Source: Chryseobacterium luteum (GTDB taxonomy: Bacteria > Bacteroidota > Bacteroidia > Flavobacteriales > Weeksellaceae). Taken from it: DNA of 64,000 nucleotides. The translations under genes were made by a program, and so were the position numbers. The notes below the pieces were generated by a model. That model saw only the letters and a list, made by a program, of their open reading frames with translations, made no database searches and was not told where the DNA came from. Shown in pieces: positions 8,016-15,803 of the stretch (position 1 is the first letter of the stretch; each line of letters starts with the position of its first letter). The stretch spans positions 307,207 to 371,206 of the forward strand of contig NZ_JPRO01000002.1 of the NCBI RefSeq assembly GCF_000737785.1. The letters run 5' to 3'.

Positions 8016-8504
8016 TTAAATCATTTCTTTCGCTCCAATGCTGTTGATATCGCTTTTCAACTGTCTTTCAGCGTCATAATTTTTGATGTTCACAACGCGT
8101 GTGCTGCTCCAGTTATCATGAAGGCCGTTTTCACCCAAAAATGACAGTTGGTCAACAAGTATAATTCCTCTTATCATGTTTCTTAAAAAATAATTTCCGA
8201 CAGAAGGTTTTTGCCCGTCAATCATGATAACTCTGGTTCCTGTAATCAGTTTTCCAAGGCTTCTTCCGCCGGTTACAGCTTCAATGAAGAAAGAAAATAA
8301 GATGTAGGAAATAATCCCAAACAATCTTTGTGCAATATCACTGGAATTGGCAAGCCATACTCTAAAAGCCGGACTGATAGCCATCAATATCATAAGAACG
8401 ACAAAAAATAGGATATAAAAAGCAACAAGGTCAATTAAATAATTAGCAAACCTCGTTCCTTTGGAAGCCCGGTGTCTGTCTACGATCTGTAAATATTTTC
8501 TCAT
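8016..8504 (-). CDS. RDD family membrane protein
   Basis: A 162-aa protein with the RDD fold. RFANYLIDLVAFYIL at about 18-32 holds the Arg...Asp of the first helix. Two further hydrophobic segments follow (about 24-48 and 66-84), then the conserved GGRSLGKLITGTRVI at about 80-94. RDD proteins are small three- to four-helix membrane proteins, some linked to ion or solute transport, but no substrate can be read here. The gene ends a minus-strand run with the DUF4403 and folB genes, 24 bp after the DUF4403 gene. Confidence 0.85.
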   Translation of the reverse strand: MRKYLQIVDRHRASKGTRFANYLIDLVAFYILFFVVLMILMAISPAFRVWLANSSDIAQRLFGIISYILFSFFIEAVTGGRSLGKLITGTRVIMIDGQKPSVGNYFLRNMIRGIILVDQLSFLGENGLHDNWSSTRVVNIKNYDAERQLKSDINSIGAKEMI

Positions 8505-8528
8505 GGTTAATTTTAGTTCTTTATTAAT

Positions 8529-9893
8529 TTAAATTCCGTTTAGCATTAGTTTTAAAGTAGCTTTCGTTTCAATAACGGCTGTGATGCCGGATGGGTTTAG
8601 AAGGACACTTCCCGGTTTCAGATTGAAAACCCTTCCGTTCATTTTTAAACCTTTATAATATTCCTTATTAAAAGCCTCTTCTATACTCTTCTTTGAGGCC
8701 AGCTCCAGTTCCTGTGTCGGAATTCCGTATTCCTCTTCAATCATTTTCACGATTTTTCCTTTAAAAAGTAAGGTAGCGGTTTTTTGCAGAATATTGGCCG
8801 TTCTCAGGTTGAATTTTGTATTAGACAGGACAATTTTCTTTTTCGTTTCGTCGTATACAGGAATCCCGGAAATAAGGGCTTTGCCATTCACATAACCTTC
8901 TGTTTCAGCTTCAATGATCACCCTTCCTTCGGCACCGTAAACCCGGATGTCTTTGATCTTTACTTTAGAGCCTCTGACATCGTATTCTTTATTCATGAAC
9001 ATATTTCTCGCAATATTGGTCGCTTCGGAAAAAGGAACATTGGCGGTGGTCTGCAGAAGAAACTGATCTGCCAAAGCCGGAACGGTATTGAAATTTCCGG
9101 CGGATTTTATTGTCTGCGAGGCTGCAGGTCTGCTTCCTGTAAACGTTTCCGAATAAATATCCATCCCGATATTCGTAGTGATTTCATTTCCATAGAATTT
9201 CAATGGTGTGATATTTACGCCGATCGGGCTTATTTTCAGCCATGTATTATATTCCTCCGAGATATTAAACGGTTGAGAGAAAACATTCCATGCCATTACT
9301 GCATACTGCTGGAAGTTCAGCTGGGCAGCCATCTGCTGATCAATGGTTTTGGCAAATTTTCCCTGCTGTTCTTTCAGGCTTTTTTCTACGAGCGAGGTGA
9401 TAGGGATCTGTATTTTGCCATAATCCAGAACAGGTTTCGTTACCCATCTGAAACCGTTGGGCTGAGTATTGGTAGAGATCGTCCAGTTATTCTTAAAGCT
9501 GATTGTCGTATTGAAAGACATAACCGTTTCAAAAGTCGTGTTCTGGTACGAATATACTCCCAGTGTACCAATTCCTTTCTCTGCCCATATTTTTAAAGGA
9601 ACCTCGATCAGTAGATTTTGGCTTGTTCCTCCTACGAGACGGATAGGACGGGTTTTCCATACCTTTACCTTGAACTGGTCATTGTTGTTATCCGTATAAG
9701 AATCATCCTGAAATACAAGCTCTTTTACCGAAGCATTGATCATATTGCTGATCTCGGAAAGCGGAATTGTTACAGGCATTGTAATGCTGGACCTTATTTT
9801 TGGGAAATTGTAAACAGGGGATTGATTATCAATGGAAGTCTGGCCAAAAACCAGGGCAAAACTTAATAAAAAGAATAATTTGATGGATTTCAA
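8529..9893 (-). CDS. DUF4403 family exported protein
   Basis: A 454-aa protein with a signal peptide (KSIKLFFLLSFALVFGQ) and a long beta-rich body containing SxITMPVTIPLSEI near residue 36 and a late LRTANILQKTATLLFKGK. This fits the DUF4403 family of envelope proteins, whose function is unknown. No ATG lies in frame upstream before a stop. The signal peptide begins exactly at the TTG at 9893, so I read TTG as the start. The gene lies 34 bp after folB and 24 bp before the RDD gene, so the three are probably co-transcribed. Confidence 0.8.
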   Translation of the reverse strand: MKSIKLFFLLSFALVFGQTSIDNQSPVYNFPKIRSSITMPVTIPLSEISNMINASVKELVFQDDSYTDNNNDQFKVKVWKTRPIRLVGGTSQNLLIEVPLKIWAEKGIGTLGVYSYQNTTFETVMSFNTTISFKNNWTISTNTQPNGFRWVTKPVLDYGKIQIPITSLVEKSLKEQQGKFAKTIDQQMAAQLNFQQYAVMAWNVFSQPFNISEEYNTWLKISPIGVNITPLKFYGNEITTNIGMDIYSETFTGSRPAASQTIKSAGNFNTVPALADQFLLQTTANVPFSEATNIARNMFMNKEYDVRGSKVKIKDIRVYGAEGRVIIEAETEGYVNGKALISGIPVYDETKKKIVLSNTKFNLRTANILQKTATLLFKGKIVKMIEEEYGIPTQELELASKKSIEEAFNKEYYKGLKMNGRVFNLKPGSVLLNPSGITAVIETKATLKLMLNGI

Positions 9894-9927
9894 TTCTGTA
9901 TGTTTTTTTAGGTGTAATTAGAAAATT

Positions 9928-10299
9928 TTAAAAATCGCCGGGTTTGAAACTTCTTTCAAGCTCAATGCTTGCTCCTCTCATTTCGCCCTGCATCGGTGGG
10001 GAAGTTTTTGTAATCCTTAGCTTGATGTAGGAGATCTGTGGGAAGCTTTCGTGGATCTTCATGATCATTCTTCCTGCCACATGTTCCAGTAATTTGGATT
10101 TAATGGCCATTTCCCGGTGAATAATCCCGTTGATGTCAGCGTAGCTTATGGTGTCATTAAGATCATCTGTTTCCGCCGCTTTCCAAAGATCTGTGTGCAG
10201 TTCTGCATTTAATATATAATAGGTCCCGATGATATTTTCTTCCGGAAGTACACCGTGATACGCATATATTTTTACATCTTCAAGAAAGATCTTGCTCAT
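9928..10299 (-). CDS. folB: Dihydroneopterin aldolase
   Basis: A 123-aa protein of normal FolB length. It converts 7,8-dihydroneopterin to 6-hydroxymethyl-7,8-dihydropterin and glycolaldehyde in folate synthesis. Family landmarks are YAYHGVLPEE at about 12-21, a Glu/Tyr pocket near SYADINGIIH (about 52-61), LLEHVAGRMI (about 71-80) and the C-terminal ITKTSPPMQGEM. folK, the next step, sits apart at 47563-47979. Confidence 0.92.
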   Translation of the reverse strand: MSKIFLEDVKIYAYHGVLPEENIIGTYYILNAELHTDLWKAAETDDLNDTISYADINGIIHREMAIKSKLLEHVAGRMIMKIHESFPQISYIKLRITKTSPPMQGEMRGASIELERSFKPGDF

Positions 10300-10639
10300 T
10301 GCTTCTCATTTTTTATTCCGCAAAAATCGTTTTAATTCTTCAAAATCTGTATTTATTTTATTGTTTTTTTTCCTTTTCATTAAGTTTTTTTCACTTGAGA
10401 TCTTTAACTGTGACAGGTGTACCTGTTCTTTTAGTATTTGATTTATAATTAAGAGATATGACTTTCTCGTTTGAAATAACTTTTCGTACGGTTATCATCC
10501 AAAATAGATCACTTGCTTACTAATCAGCTACACCTGCTAGTTCCGGTTTTGTTTTAAAATTAATACAGTTCATATTTGTTTACCATATCAACAAGGCGTG
10601 AAAAATTTAGTTGAAACTGTAATTTAAACTCAGAATATC
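10300..10639. promoter_or_regulatory. Upstream region of the leader-peptide genes with a dyad
   Basis: This is a 340-bp gene-free, AT-rich stretch. The only clear structure is a dyad ACAGGT-GT-ACCTGT at 10413-10426 (6-bp arms, 2-nt spacer), the right size for a repressor or activator site. No exact TAnnTTTG box was found on the plus strand close to the ATG at 10640. The position suggests control of the peptide genes, or less likely of folB. Confidence 0.35.
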
Positions 10640-10825
10640 ATGAAAAAAATTAAAAAACTTACAAGAGAAGAACTGAAAAATGTAAAAGGAGCAGCCGGAA
10701 TTGACGGGCCTGTTTATATCTACTGCGGAAAAAACCGTAAATGGTGTGAAAAAGGAAAAACATGTATCTCTTCTGCCGCGAACTGCGATGATTTTGTAAT
10801 TCCCGGAGAAGGCGGTGGATGGTAA
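10640..10825 (+). CDS. Leader-type Cys-rich peptide 1 (bacteriocin-like)
   Basis: A 61-aa peptide. Residues 1-19 look like a double-glycine-type leader: KKLTREELKNVKGA, with the cleavage site expected after the GA or GAAG. The core (about 20-61) has four Cys (CGKNRKWC, KGKTCISSAANC) and a Gly-rich end (GEGGGW). Such leaders are cut and exported by peptidase-containing ABC transporters (PCAT family). None is encoded in this window. It is the first of three plus-strand peptides, with 50 bp to the next. Product activity cannot be read from sequence. Confidence 0.75.
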   Translation: MKKIKKLTREELKNVKGAAGIDGPVYIYCGKNRKWCEKGKTCISSAANCDDFVIPGEGGGW

Positions 10826-10875
10826 TCTAAGAAAACACATTTACATCAATAGGTATTAACAATAAACAAAGTATT

Positions 10876-11076
10876 ATGAGAAAATTATCAAAACAACAGC
10901 TGAAAAACATCAACGGTGCAGCATGTCCCGGCGGATGTCCTTATCCTACAGGAACTACTTTCGGTCCTCCGGGATCCGGAGCAACACGTAACTGTCAGCA
11001 GTATGCCGCTTTGTCGGACTGCTGTAAAGGCCAGTATCTTGTGATGGTGAGCTGTGTAGGTCCTGGGGTAAATTAA
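10876..11076 (+). CDS. Leader-type Cys-rich peptide 2 (bacteriocin-like)
   Basis: A 66-aa peptide with the leader MRKLSKQQLKNINGA (cleavage expected near residue 15-16), followed by a core holding six Cys (CPGGCPYP, RNCQQY, DCCKG, SCVG) and many Gly/Pro. The leader matches peptide 1 at the L-x-x-x-x-LKN-x-x-GA pattern, while the core is unrelated. That is typical of leader families that share an exporter but diversify the product. It lies between peptides 1 and 3 on the same strand. Confidence 0.75.
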   Translation: MRKLSKQQLKNINGAACPGGCPYPTGTTFGPPGSGATRNCQQYAALSDCCKGQYLVMVSCVGPGVN

Positions 11077-11082
11077 ACCTTT

Positions 11083-11119
11083 AAACATCACATATGATAT
11101 TTTTTCACATGTGGTGTTT
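11083..11119 (+). promoter_or_regulatory. Hairpin between peptide genes 2 and 3
   Basis: An 11-bp stem (AAACATCACAT / ATGTGGTGTTT, one G-T pair) begins 6 nt after the stop of peptide 2. The downstream T tract is weak, so it may be a leaky terminator or an mRNA-stabilising hairpin that sets peptide ratios. Confidence 0.35.
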
Positions 11120-11153
11120 AAGTATTATATTTATTCAACAAAATAAAATTAAT

Positions 11154-11324
11154 ATGAAAAATTTAAAAAAACTTTCAAGAGAAGAAAAAAGTAAGATCAG
11201 CGGTGGATTCACCGATTTTCAGATCGAAACCTGCGGCGGTGCTGCTTATGTGTGTTTCCGTGGCGGTGGTGCCTGGGGCTGCTGGAGAAAACCTGGTGGA
11301 ACCTGCTATGCACCAATGCTGTAA
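11154..11324 (+). CDS. Leader-type Cys-rich peptide 3 (bacteriocin-like)
   Basis: A 56-aa peptide with a classic GG leader: MKNLKKLSREEKSKISGG, cleavage expected after Gly18. The 38-residue core has four Cys and clusters of Gly and Trp (CGGAAYVCFRGGGAWGCW). An in-frame ATG at 11094 lies inside the inter-gene hairpin, so the ATG at 11154, which starts the leader, is the correct one. A terminator follows at 11433-11460. Confidence 0.75.
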   Translation: MKNLKKLSREEKSKISGGFTDFQIETCGGAAYVCFRGGGAWGCWRKPGGTCYAPML

Positions 11325-11432
11325 TTTTTTATAAATGAGGCTGGATCATGTGAAGATTTTAATGCTTTGCCTGAATGCTACAAATTAAGGGTAAAAAGTA
11401 GATTATTTCTACTTCGGACCCATTTAAAAAGT

Positions 11433-11460
11433 AAAGCACTGTTATAAACAGTGCTTTTTT
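11433..11460 (+). terminator. Terminator after the three plus-strand peptide genes
   Basis: The perfect stem AAAGCACTGTT / AACAGTGCTTT with a short AT-rich loop is followed by a T run. Confidence 0.85.
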
Positions 11461-11468
11461 AATTTACT

Positions 11469-11492
11469 AAAGTTGATTAATTAATCAACTTT
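11469..11492 (-). terminator. 24-bp perfect palindrome at the end of peptide gene 4
   Basis: AAAGTTGATTAA is followed directly by its exact reverse complement, and the palindrome touches the stop codon of the minus-strand peptide gene. It may terminate that transcript or bind a dimeric protein. The T run beyond it is short. Confidence 0.45.
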
Positions 11493-11638
11493 TAAGAAGT
11501 AGCTAAACATTTTGGAGGGCTACCACATACTCCGGGAATGCATACCTCATCGGGTTTACAATAAGTGTCACATTCCCTTGATGTTCCGCCATTGATACTT
11601 TTTAGACATTCTTTGTCTAATTTTTTTAAATTTTTCAT
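11492..11638 (-). CDS. Leader-type Cys-rich peptide 4, minus strand
   Basis: A 48-aa peptide on the minus strand. It starts MKNLKKLDKECLKSINGG, the same leader type as peptide 3 (MKNLKKLSREEKSKISGG), with cleavage expected after the Gly-Gly at 17-18. The 30-residue core holds five Cys (TSRECDTYC, EVCIPGVCG, KCLATS). It faces the other three genes and shares the terminator region with them. The shared MKNLKKL start plus GG at the same position supports it as a real gene despite its size. Confidence 0.7.
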   Translation of the reverse strand: MKNLKKLDKECLKSINGGTSRECDTYCKPDEVCIPGVCGSPPKCLATS

Positions 11639-11676
11639 ATGTAAAAATTTTGGTTTGAACCTTAAAAATATAAAAA

Positions 11677-11949
11677 CTAATTAATTGGAGTAGTTTTCTT
11701 ATTTGGAATATAAAGTTTAGAACTTAAGTTTGGAAAGTATTTTCTTACTGATTCAATACTTTTTCCTGAAGTGTCTATAAACTTCCAAAGTTTTCCATTA
11801 TCATTTGAAACGGCTATTATATAATAATCACCCAAAACATTACTGTATGCGTTATAATTTTTTTCCATGTCTGATGAATATTTCTTTATGATTCTGAGAA
11901 AAGTACAAACTGTTGGCAAATAGGAACGATAGTAAAATGTTTTTTTCAT
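11677..11949 (-). CDS. Hypothetical 90-aa protein coupled to nadA
   Basis: A 90-aa protein with no recognised family. The segment YYIIAVSNDNGKLWKFIDTS (about 42-61), then VRKYFPNLSSKLYIP, looks like a small alpha/beta domain. The N-terminus lacks a normal signal peptide. Its ATG overlaps the nadA stop codon (TAATG), so translation is probably coupled to nadA, yet nothing links it to NAD synthesis. It could be the C-terminal part of a longer ancestral protein now fused to a new start. Confidence 0.55.
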   Translation of the reverse strand: MKKTFYYRSYLPTVCTFLRIIKKYSSDMEKNYNAYSNVLGDYYIIAVSNDNGKLWKFIDTSGKSIESVRKYFPNLSSKLYIPNKKTTPIN

Positions 11950-12968
11950 TATTTGATTGACTTCGATAGATCCAGCATTGCCTCGATCGGTTTCAAAGCT
12001 CTTAAACGAAGTTCTTCGTCGATAAGGATTTCCGGAAGTTCATATTTCATACACAGGTATAATTTTTCCATGGTATTGCGTTTCATATAGAAACATTCTG
12101 AACAGTTACAGCTTTCGTCAAAAACCAGAGCCGGGATCAGTTGTTTGTGTGGTGCACGTTTTTTCATTTCGTGAAGAATTCCTTCCTCGGTGGCGATAAT
12201 GAATTTCTGACAGTCATCTTTCTCCACAAAATTCAGCAGGGCAGAAGTAGAGCCGATGAAGTGGGCCAGTTTTAAAACGGATTCCTCACTTTCCGGATGT
12301 GCAATTAATTTCGCATCAGGATTATCTGCAAGCTGCCGGGCAATTCTCTCCATAGAAAACGCTTCATGTACTATACAGCTTCCGTCCCAGAGAATCATAT
12401 CACGACCTGTTTTTTTAGATAAATATCTTCCTAAATTTTTATCCGGTGCAAAGATGATAGGTCTGTCCTTCGGCAGGGCTTCAATCACGGTTTCAGCATT
12501 TGAGCTGGTTACGATGATATCACTTTCTGCTTTTGTTTCAGCGTTACAGTTAATGTATGTGGCGATCAGGGCATTCGGGTGCTGCTCACGCATTTTTCTC
12601 AGGCCTTCACCTGAACATCCGTCTGCCAGAGAGCATCCTGCCATGGTATCCGGAAGAACTACTTTTTTAGTCGGGTTCAGAATTTTCGCCGCTTCTGCCA
12701 TGAAATGGACTCCGCAGAATACAATCATGTCAGCATTGGTATCTTTTGCCTGCCTTGCCAGCTGAAGGGAATCTCCCAGAAAATCAGCAATATCCTGAAT
12801 GTCTCCGGGCTGGTAATAATGCGCCAAAATCACCGCATTTTTTTCCTCTTTCAATTGAAGAATCGCTTTAACCAGTTCTTCTCCCTGAGGAATGGCTATA
12901 TCTTTTATATCCAAAAATCCTCTTACAGGAATCGCAGATTTGGCTTTTTCTAATGTTTCGGTACTCAT
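11949..12968 (-). CDS. nadA: Quinolinate synthase
   Basis: A 339-aa [4Fe-4S] enzyme that condenses iminoaspartate with dihydroxyacetone phosphate to quinolinate in NAD synthesis. Visible signatures are NAVILAHYYQPGDIQDIADF at about 44-63, the first cluster ligand in DTMAGCSLADGCSG (about 107-120), YINCNAETKAESD (about 138-150) and the C-terminal NCSECFYMKRNTMEKLY. The short TTAGAAAT-type repeat array lies immediately upstream. nadB and nadC are not in the window. Confidence 0.96.
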   Translation of the reverse strand: MSTETLEKAKSAIPVRGFLDIKDIAIPQGEELVKAILQLKEEKNAVILAHYYQPGDIQDIADFLGDSLQLARQAKDTNADMIVFCGVHFMAEAAKILNPTKKVVLPDTMAGCSLADGCSGEGLRKMREQHPNALIATYINCNAETKAESDIIVTSSNAETVIEALPKDRPIIFAPDKNLGRYLSKKTGRDMILWDGSCIVHEAFSMERIARQLADNPDAKLIAHPESEESVLKLAHFIGSTSALLNFVEKDDCQKFIIATEEGILHEMKKRAPHKQLIPALVFDESCNCSECFYMKRNTMEKLYLCMKYELPEILIDEELRLRALKPIEAMLDLSKSIK

Positions 12969-12982
12969 ATCAACCTCAATTT

Positions 12983-13024
12983 TTTGATTATAGAAGTTAG
13001 AGATTAGAAATTAGAGGTTAGAGT
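12983..13024. repeat. Degenerate TTAGAAAT/TTAGAGAT array, copy 1
   Basis: GAAGTTAGAGATTAGAAATT, then AGAGGTTAGAG, forms an 8-bp degenerate tandem array just upstream of nadA. Similar arrays are at 13648-13683 and 34824-34902. Confidence 0.6.
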
Positions 13025-13078
13025 TTTGGTGTGACTTAAATAGGTATATTAGCACAACTAACTTGTAATTTCTAGCAT

Positions 13079-13645
13079 CTAGTTTCTTTCTATAAAATTT
13101 TTTATTAAACTTTCTATTTCTTCTTTTGCAGTATCTAAATCGGAATTAATGACGGTTTTATCAAATTCTTTCGCGTAAGACATTTCTTCTTCTGCCTTTT
13201 CTACGCGTGTTTTGATGGTTTCTGCATCATCCGTGTTTCTTGAAATCAATCTTCGTTCCAATTCTTCAATGGAAGGGGGTTCGATGAAAATTGACAAAGC
13301 TTTTTCTCCAAAATATTTTTTTAAAGAAACTCCTCCTTTTACATCCACATCAAAAATCACCACTTTTCCGTTGTTCCAGATCTTTTCCACTTCAGATTTT
13401 AAAGTACCGTAATATTTGTCAGTATACACTTCTTCATATTCTACAAAAGCGTCTTCCGCTATTTTCTGTCTGAATTCATCAGGACTCAAAAAATGATAAT
13501 CCACAGCATGGGTTTCACTTCCTCTCGGCTGTCTTGTGGTACATGAGATAGAAAATGCCAGTTCAGGAAATATTTCCAGAGAATGCTTTACTAATGTAGT
13601 TTTTCCGCTCCCTGACGGTGCTGAAAATATGATAACTTTATTCAT
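13079..13645 (-). CDS. gmk: Guanylate kinase
   Basis: A 188-aa enzyme that phosphorylates GMP to GDP using ATP. The P-loop APSGSGKTTL lies at about 9-18. The GMP-binding part includes SCTTRQPRGSE (about 34-44) and YHFLSPDEF, and VVIFDVDVKGG lies at about 94-104. A late RISRNTDD-like lid (RRLISRNTDDAETIKTRV) is also seen. Length is normal. It lies downstream of yicC, as in many bacteria, with a 70-bp spacer that holds a repeat array. Confidence 0.96.
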   Translation of the reverse strand: MNKVIIFSAPSGSGKTTLVKHSLEIFPELAFSISCTTRQPRGSETHAVDYHFLSPDEFRQKIAEDAFVEYEEVYTDKYYGTLKSEVEKIWNNGKVVIFDVDVKGGVSLKKYFGEKALSIFIEPPSIEELERRLISRNTDDAETIKTRVEKAEEEMSYAKEFDKTVINSDLDTAKEEIESLIKNFIERN

Positions 13646-13647
13646 TA

Positions 13648-13683
13648 AGATTAGAGATTTTTAGATTAGAGATAAGAAATTAA
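13648..13683. repeat. Degenerate TTAGAAAT/TTAGAGAT array, copy 2
   Basis: GATTAGAGATTTTTAGATTA, then GAGATAAGAAATT, lies directly upstream of gmk. It is the same family as at 12983-13024. Confidence 0.55.
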
Positions 13684-13715
13684 ATTCTCTGATTTCTTTT
13701 CTATAGGTCTATGGT

Positions 13716-14573
13716 CTATAATACGTTTAACGTCTGTTCTTTTATTTTTTCCAGATCATCTTTCATCATGACTACCAGCTTCTGGATCTCTGCATGATTG
13801 GCTTTTGAACCTAAAGTATTGATCTCTCTTCCGATCTCCTGGGAAATAAAACCAAGTTTCTTCCCGTTGAAATCTTCATTATCCATTACTTCTTTGTAGT
13901 ATTTCAAATGCTGGGCAAGTCTTACTTTTTCTTCTGCAATATCAAGTTTTTCCGTAAAATAAGCCATTTCCTGGTAGAAACGTGTTTCGTCTACATTCTC
14001 GAATTCTTTTAGAGATTTTTGATAACGTTCTTTTACAGCAATGATTCTTTCTTCCTCGAAAGGAATTACTGCGGAAAGATATTTATCAATATTCTGGATA
14101 TTTCTTTCCAGTTCTTCATGTAAAATACCTCCTTCCGTTTTTCTGAATTCCATAAAACGGTCCACGGATGCATGAACAATCTTTGCCAAAGCCTCCCATT
14201 CACCCTCCGTAAGTTCGTCAGGTCTTGACGTAATAGCATCCGGAAGTCTTACCGCCATTTTCAGGTATTCAAAATCAGGACCGTCAGAAGCGATATTGCG
14301 GAGTTCATTCATATAAGAATCAATCAGACTCCTGTTAATTTTCACGTCATTAGACTCTTCAAGGTTTTCCAGATTGATGTAGCAGTCCACCTTTCCGCGG
14401 ATAATTCTGTCGTTAAGGATTTTTCTGATCTCGAACTCCTTTTCTTTATAACGTAAAGGAACTTTGATATTTAAATCAAAGCTTTTGCTGTTCAGTGACT
14501 TAATATCTATCGAAATCTTTTTGCCTTCAAAAACACCTTCGGCTCTGCCGAATCCCGTCATGGATAAAATCAT
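13716..14573 (-). CDS. YicC/YloC family endoribonuclease
   Basis: A 285-aa protein starting MILSMTGFGRAEG, the family's N-terminal signature. The C-terminal DUF1732 half includes EKVRLAQHLKYYKEV (about 215-230), GKKLGFISQEIGREINTLGS and KANHAEIQKLVV. YicC proteins are stress-related endoribonucleases that form hexamers. Length fits the family. It is the first gene of a yicC-gmk(-nadA) run and is divergent from miaA. An exact -7 box lies 17 nt before the ATG. Confidence 0.92.
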   Translation of the reverse strand: MILSMTGFGRAEGVFEGKKISIDIKSLNSKSFDLNIKVPLRYKEKEFEIRKILNDRIIRGKVDCYINLENLEESNDVKINRSLIDSYMNELRNIASDGPDFEYLKMAVRLPDAITSRPDELTEGEWEALAKIVHASVDRFMEFRKTEGGILHEELERNIQNIDKYLSAVIPFEEERIIAVKERYQKSLKEFENVDETRFYQEMAYFTEKLDIAEEKVRLAQHLKYYKEVMDNEDFNGKKLGFISQEIGREINTLGSKANHAEIQKLVVMMKDDLEKIKEQTLNVL

Positions 14574-14590
14574 AGTTTTTTATTGTTGTA

Positions 14591-14598
14591 CAAAGATA
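14591..14598 (-). promoter_or_regulatory. -7 promoter element of yicC
   Basis: TATCTTTG on the minus strand ends 17 nt before the yicC start at 14573. Confidence 0.5.
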
Positions 14599-14704
14599 AA
14601 CATTTAAATTAGCACTGTGAAATCGCAGTGATTGGGAAACCACAATTAATGATGAAGATCTAAGATTCCATATGACCTTAAAAAAACAAATAGATAAACT
14701 ACAT

Positions 14705-15619
14705 ATGAAAAAATTGATTTCTGTTGTAGGACCCACCGGAATTGGAAAAACGAGACTGGCCATTGATTTGGCTAAACATTTCAGTACAGAAATTGTTTCC
14801 TGTGATTCGCGCCAGTTTTTTAAGGAAATGAGGATCGGAACTGCTTCGCCCTCACAAGAAGAATTGGCGGAAGCACCTCATCATTTTATAGGAAATCTTT
14901 CGGTTCAGGAATATTATTCTATCGGACAGTATGAGGAAGATGCTTTAAAAAAACTCAATGAACTTTTTGAAAATCATGACACCGTTATTTTAGTGGGTGG
15001 AAGTATGATGTATGAAAAAACAGTTATTGAAGGTCTGAATGATCTGCCTGAAGCTGATGAAAACAATCAGAAAAAATTACAGGAAATCCTTGATACGGAA
15101 GGACTCGAAAAGCTTCAGCAAATCCTTAAAGAACTTGATCCCGAGTATTTTGGAGTCGTGGATTTTCACAATCACAGAAGACTTTTACGGGCTATTGATG
15201 TGATATGGCAGACCAACAGAAAATATTCTGAATTGATTGCTGTTTCACAGGATTCCAGGGATTTCAATGTGATCCGGATAGGAATTGAAGCGCCCAGAGA
15301 AAATCTGTATGACAGAATCAACAGAAGGGTAGATATCATGATGGAAAAGGGACTGTTGGAAGAAGCAAAAAGTTTAGAAAAATTCAAACATTTGACGGCT
15401 CTGAATACAGTTGGATATTCCGAACTGTTCAAGTATTTCGATGGAGAATGGGACCTGGATTTTGCTGTTTCTGAAATTAAGAAAAACAGCCGGAGATATG
15501 CAAAACGCCAACTGACATGGTACAGGAAAGCGGATGATATTCATTATCTACAACTAGGATATTCTCAGGAAGATTTTGATGGTTTGATTGAGTATATCAA
15601 CAAAGAGACTTTGAAATAA
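14705..15619 (+). CDS. miaA: tRNA dimethylallyltransferase
   Basis: A 304-aa enzyme that puts the dimethylallyl group on N6 of A37 in tRNAs reading U-starting codons. The P-loop GPTGIGKTRLA lies at about 9-19, followed by VSCDSRQFFKEMRIGTASPS (about 32-51) and VGGSMMYEKTVIEGL (about 98-112). The C-terminal part has RRYAKRQLTWYRK. An ATG 11 codons upstream (14672) is in frame, but family alignments begin at MKKLISVVGPTG, so I use 14705. The gene is divergent from yicC. Confidence 0.96.
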   Translation: MKKLISVVGPTGIGKTRLAIDLAKHFSTEIVSCDSRQFFKEMRIGTASPSQEELAEAPHHFIGNLSVQEYYSIGQYEEDALKKLNELFENHDTVILVGGSMMYEKTVIEGLNDLPEADENNQKKLQEILDTEGLEKLQQILKELDPEYFGVVDFHNHRRLLRAIDVIWQTNRKYSELIAVSQDSRDFNVIRIGIEAPRENLYDRINRRVDIMMEKGLLEEAKSLEKFKHLTALNTVGYSELFKYFDGEWDLDFAVSEIKKNSRRYAKRQLTWYRKADDIHYLQLGYSQEDFDGLIEYINKETLK

Positions 15620-15629
15620 ATTTAATAAT

Positions 15630-15796
15630 TGGTTGTCGCAAAGACACAATTTTTTAAAATTAAATATTAATTAAGGCGCAAGTATTTTATCTTCGATAAA
15701 ATTGTGTAGCGTTAAACTTTGCTGAAAATCTTTGATTTTCTTCCGCCTTAAAGAAGTCTGCTATTATAAATCTTTGCGCCTTTGCGTTTCCCAACA
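15630..15796. repeat. Structured intergenic element with inverted ends
   Basis: The left end GGTTGTCGCAAAGACACAA and the reverse complement of the right end (GTTGGGAAACGCAAAGGCGC) share the core GTTG..CGCAAAG.C.CAA. Nested inside are TTAAGGCG / CGCCTTAA arms and two small hairpins (TTTTATC-TTC-GATAAAA, AAAATC-TTT-GATTTT). There is no ORF. It looks like a MITE- or REP-like element of about 165 bp after miaA. Confidence 0.5.
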
Positions 15797-15803
15797 AGAT
15801 AAA

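Noticed and set aside
8784..9596. 270-aa plus-strand ORF
   Set aside because: It lies wholly antisense to the DUF4403 gene, which has a signal peptide and family-like sequence. It is Cys- and Phe-rich with unlikely composition.
12256..12765. 169-aa plus-strand ORF
   Set aside because: Antisense shadow of nadA.
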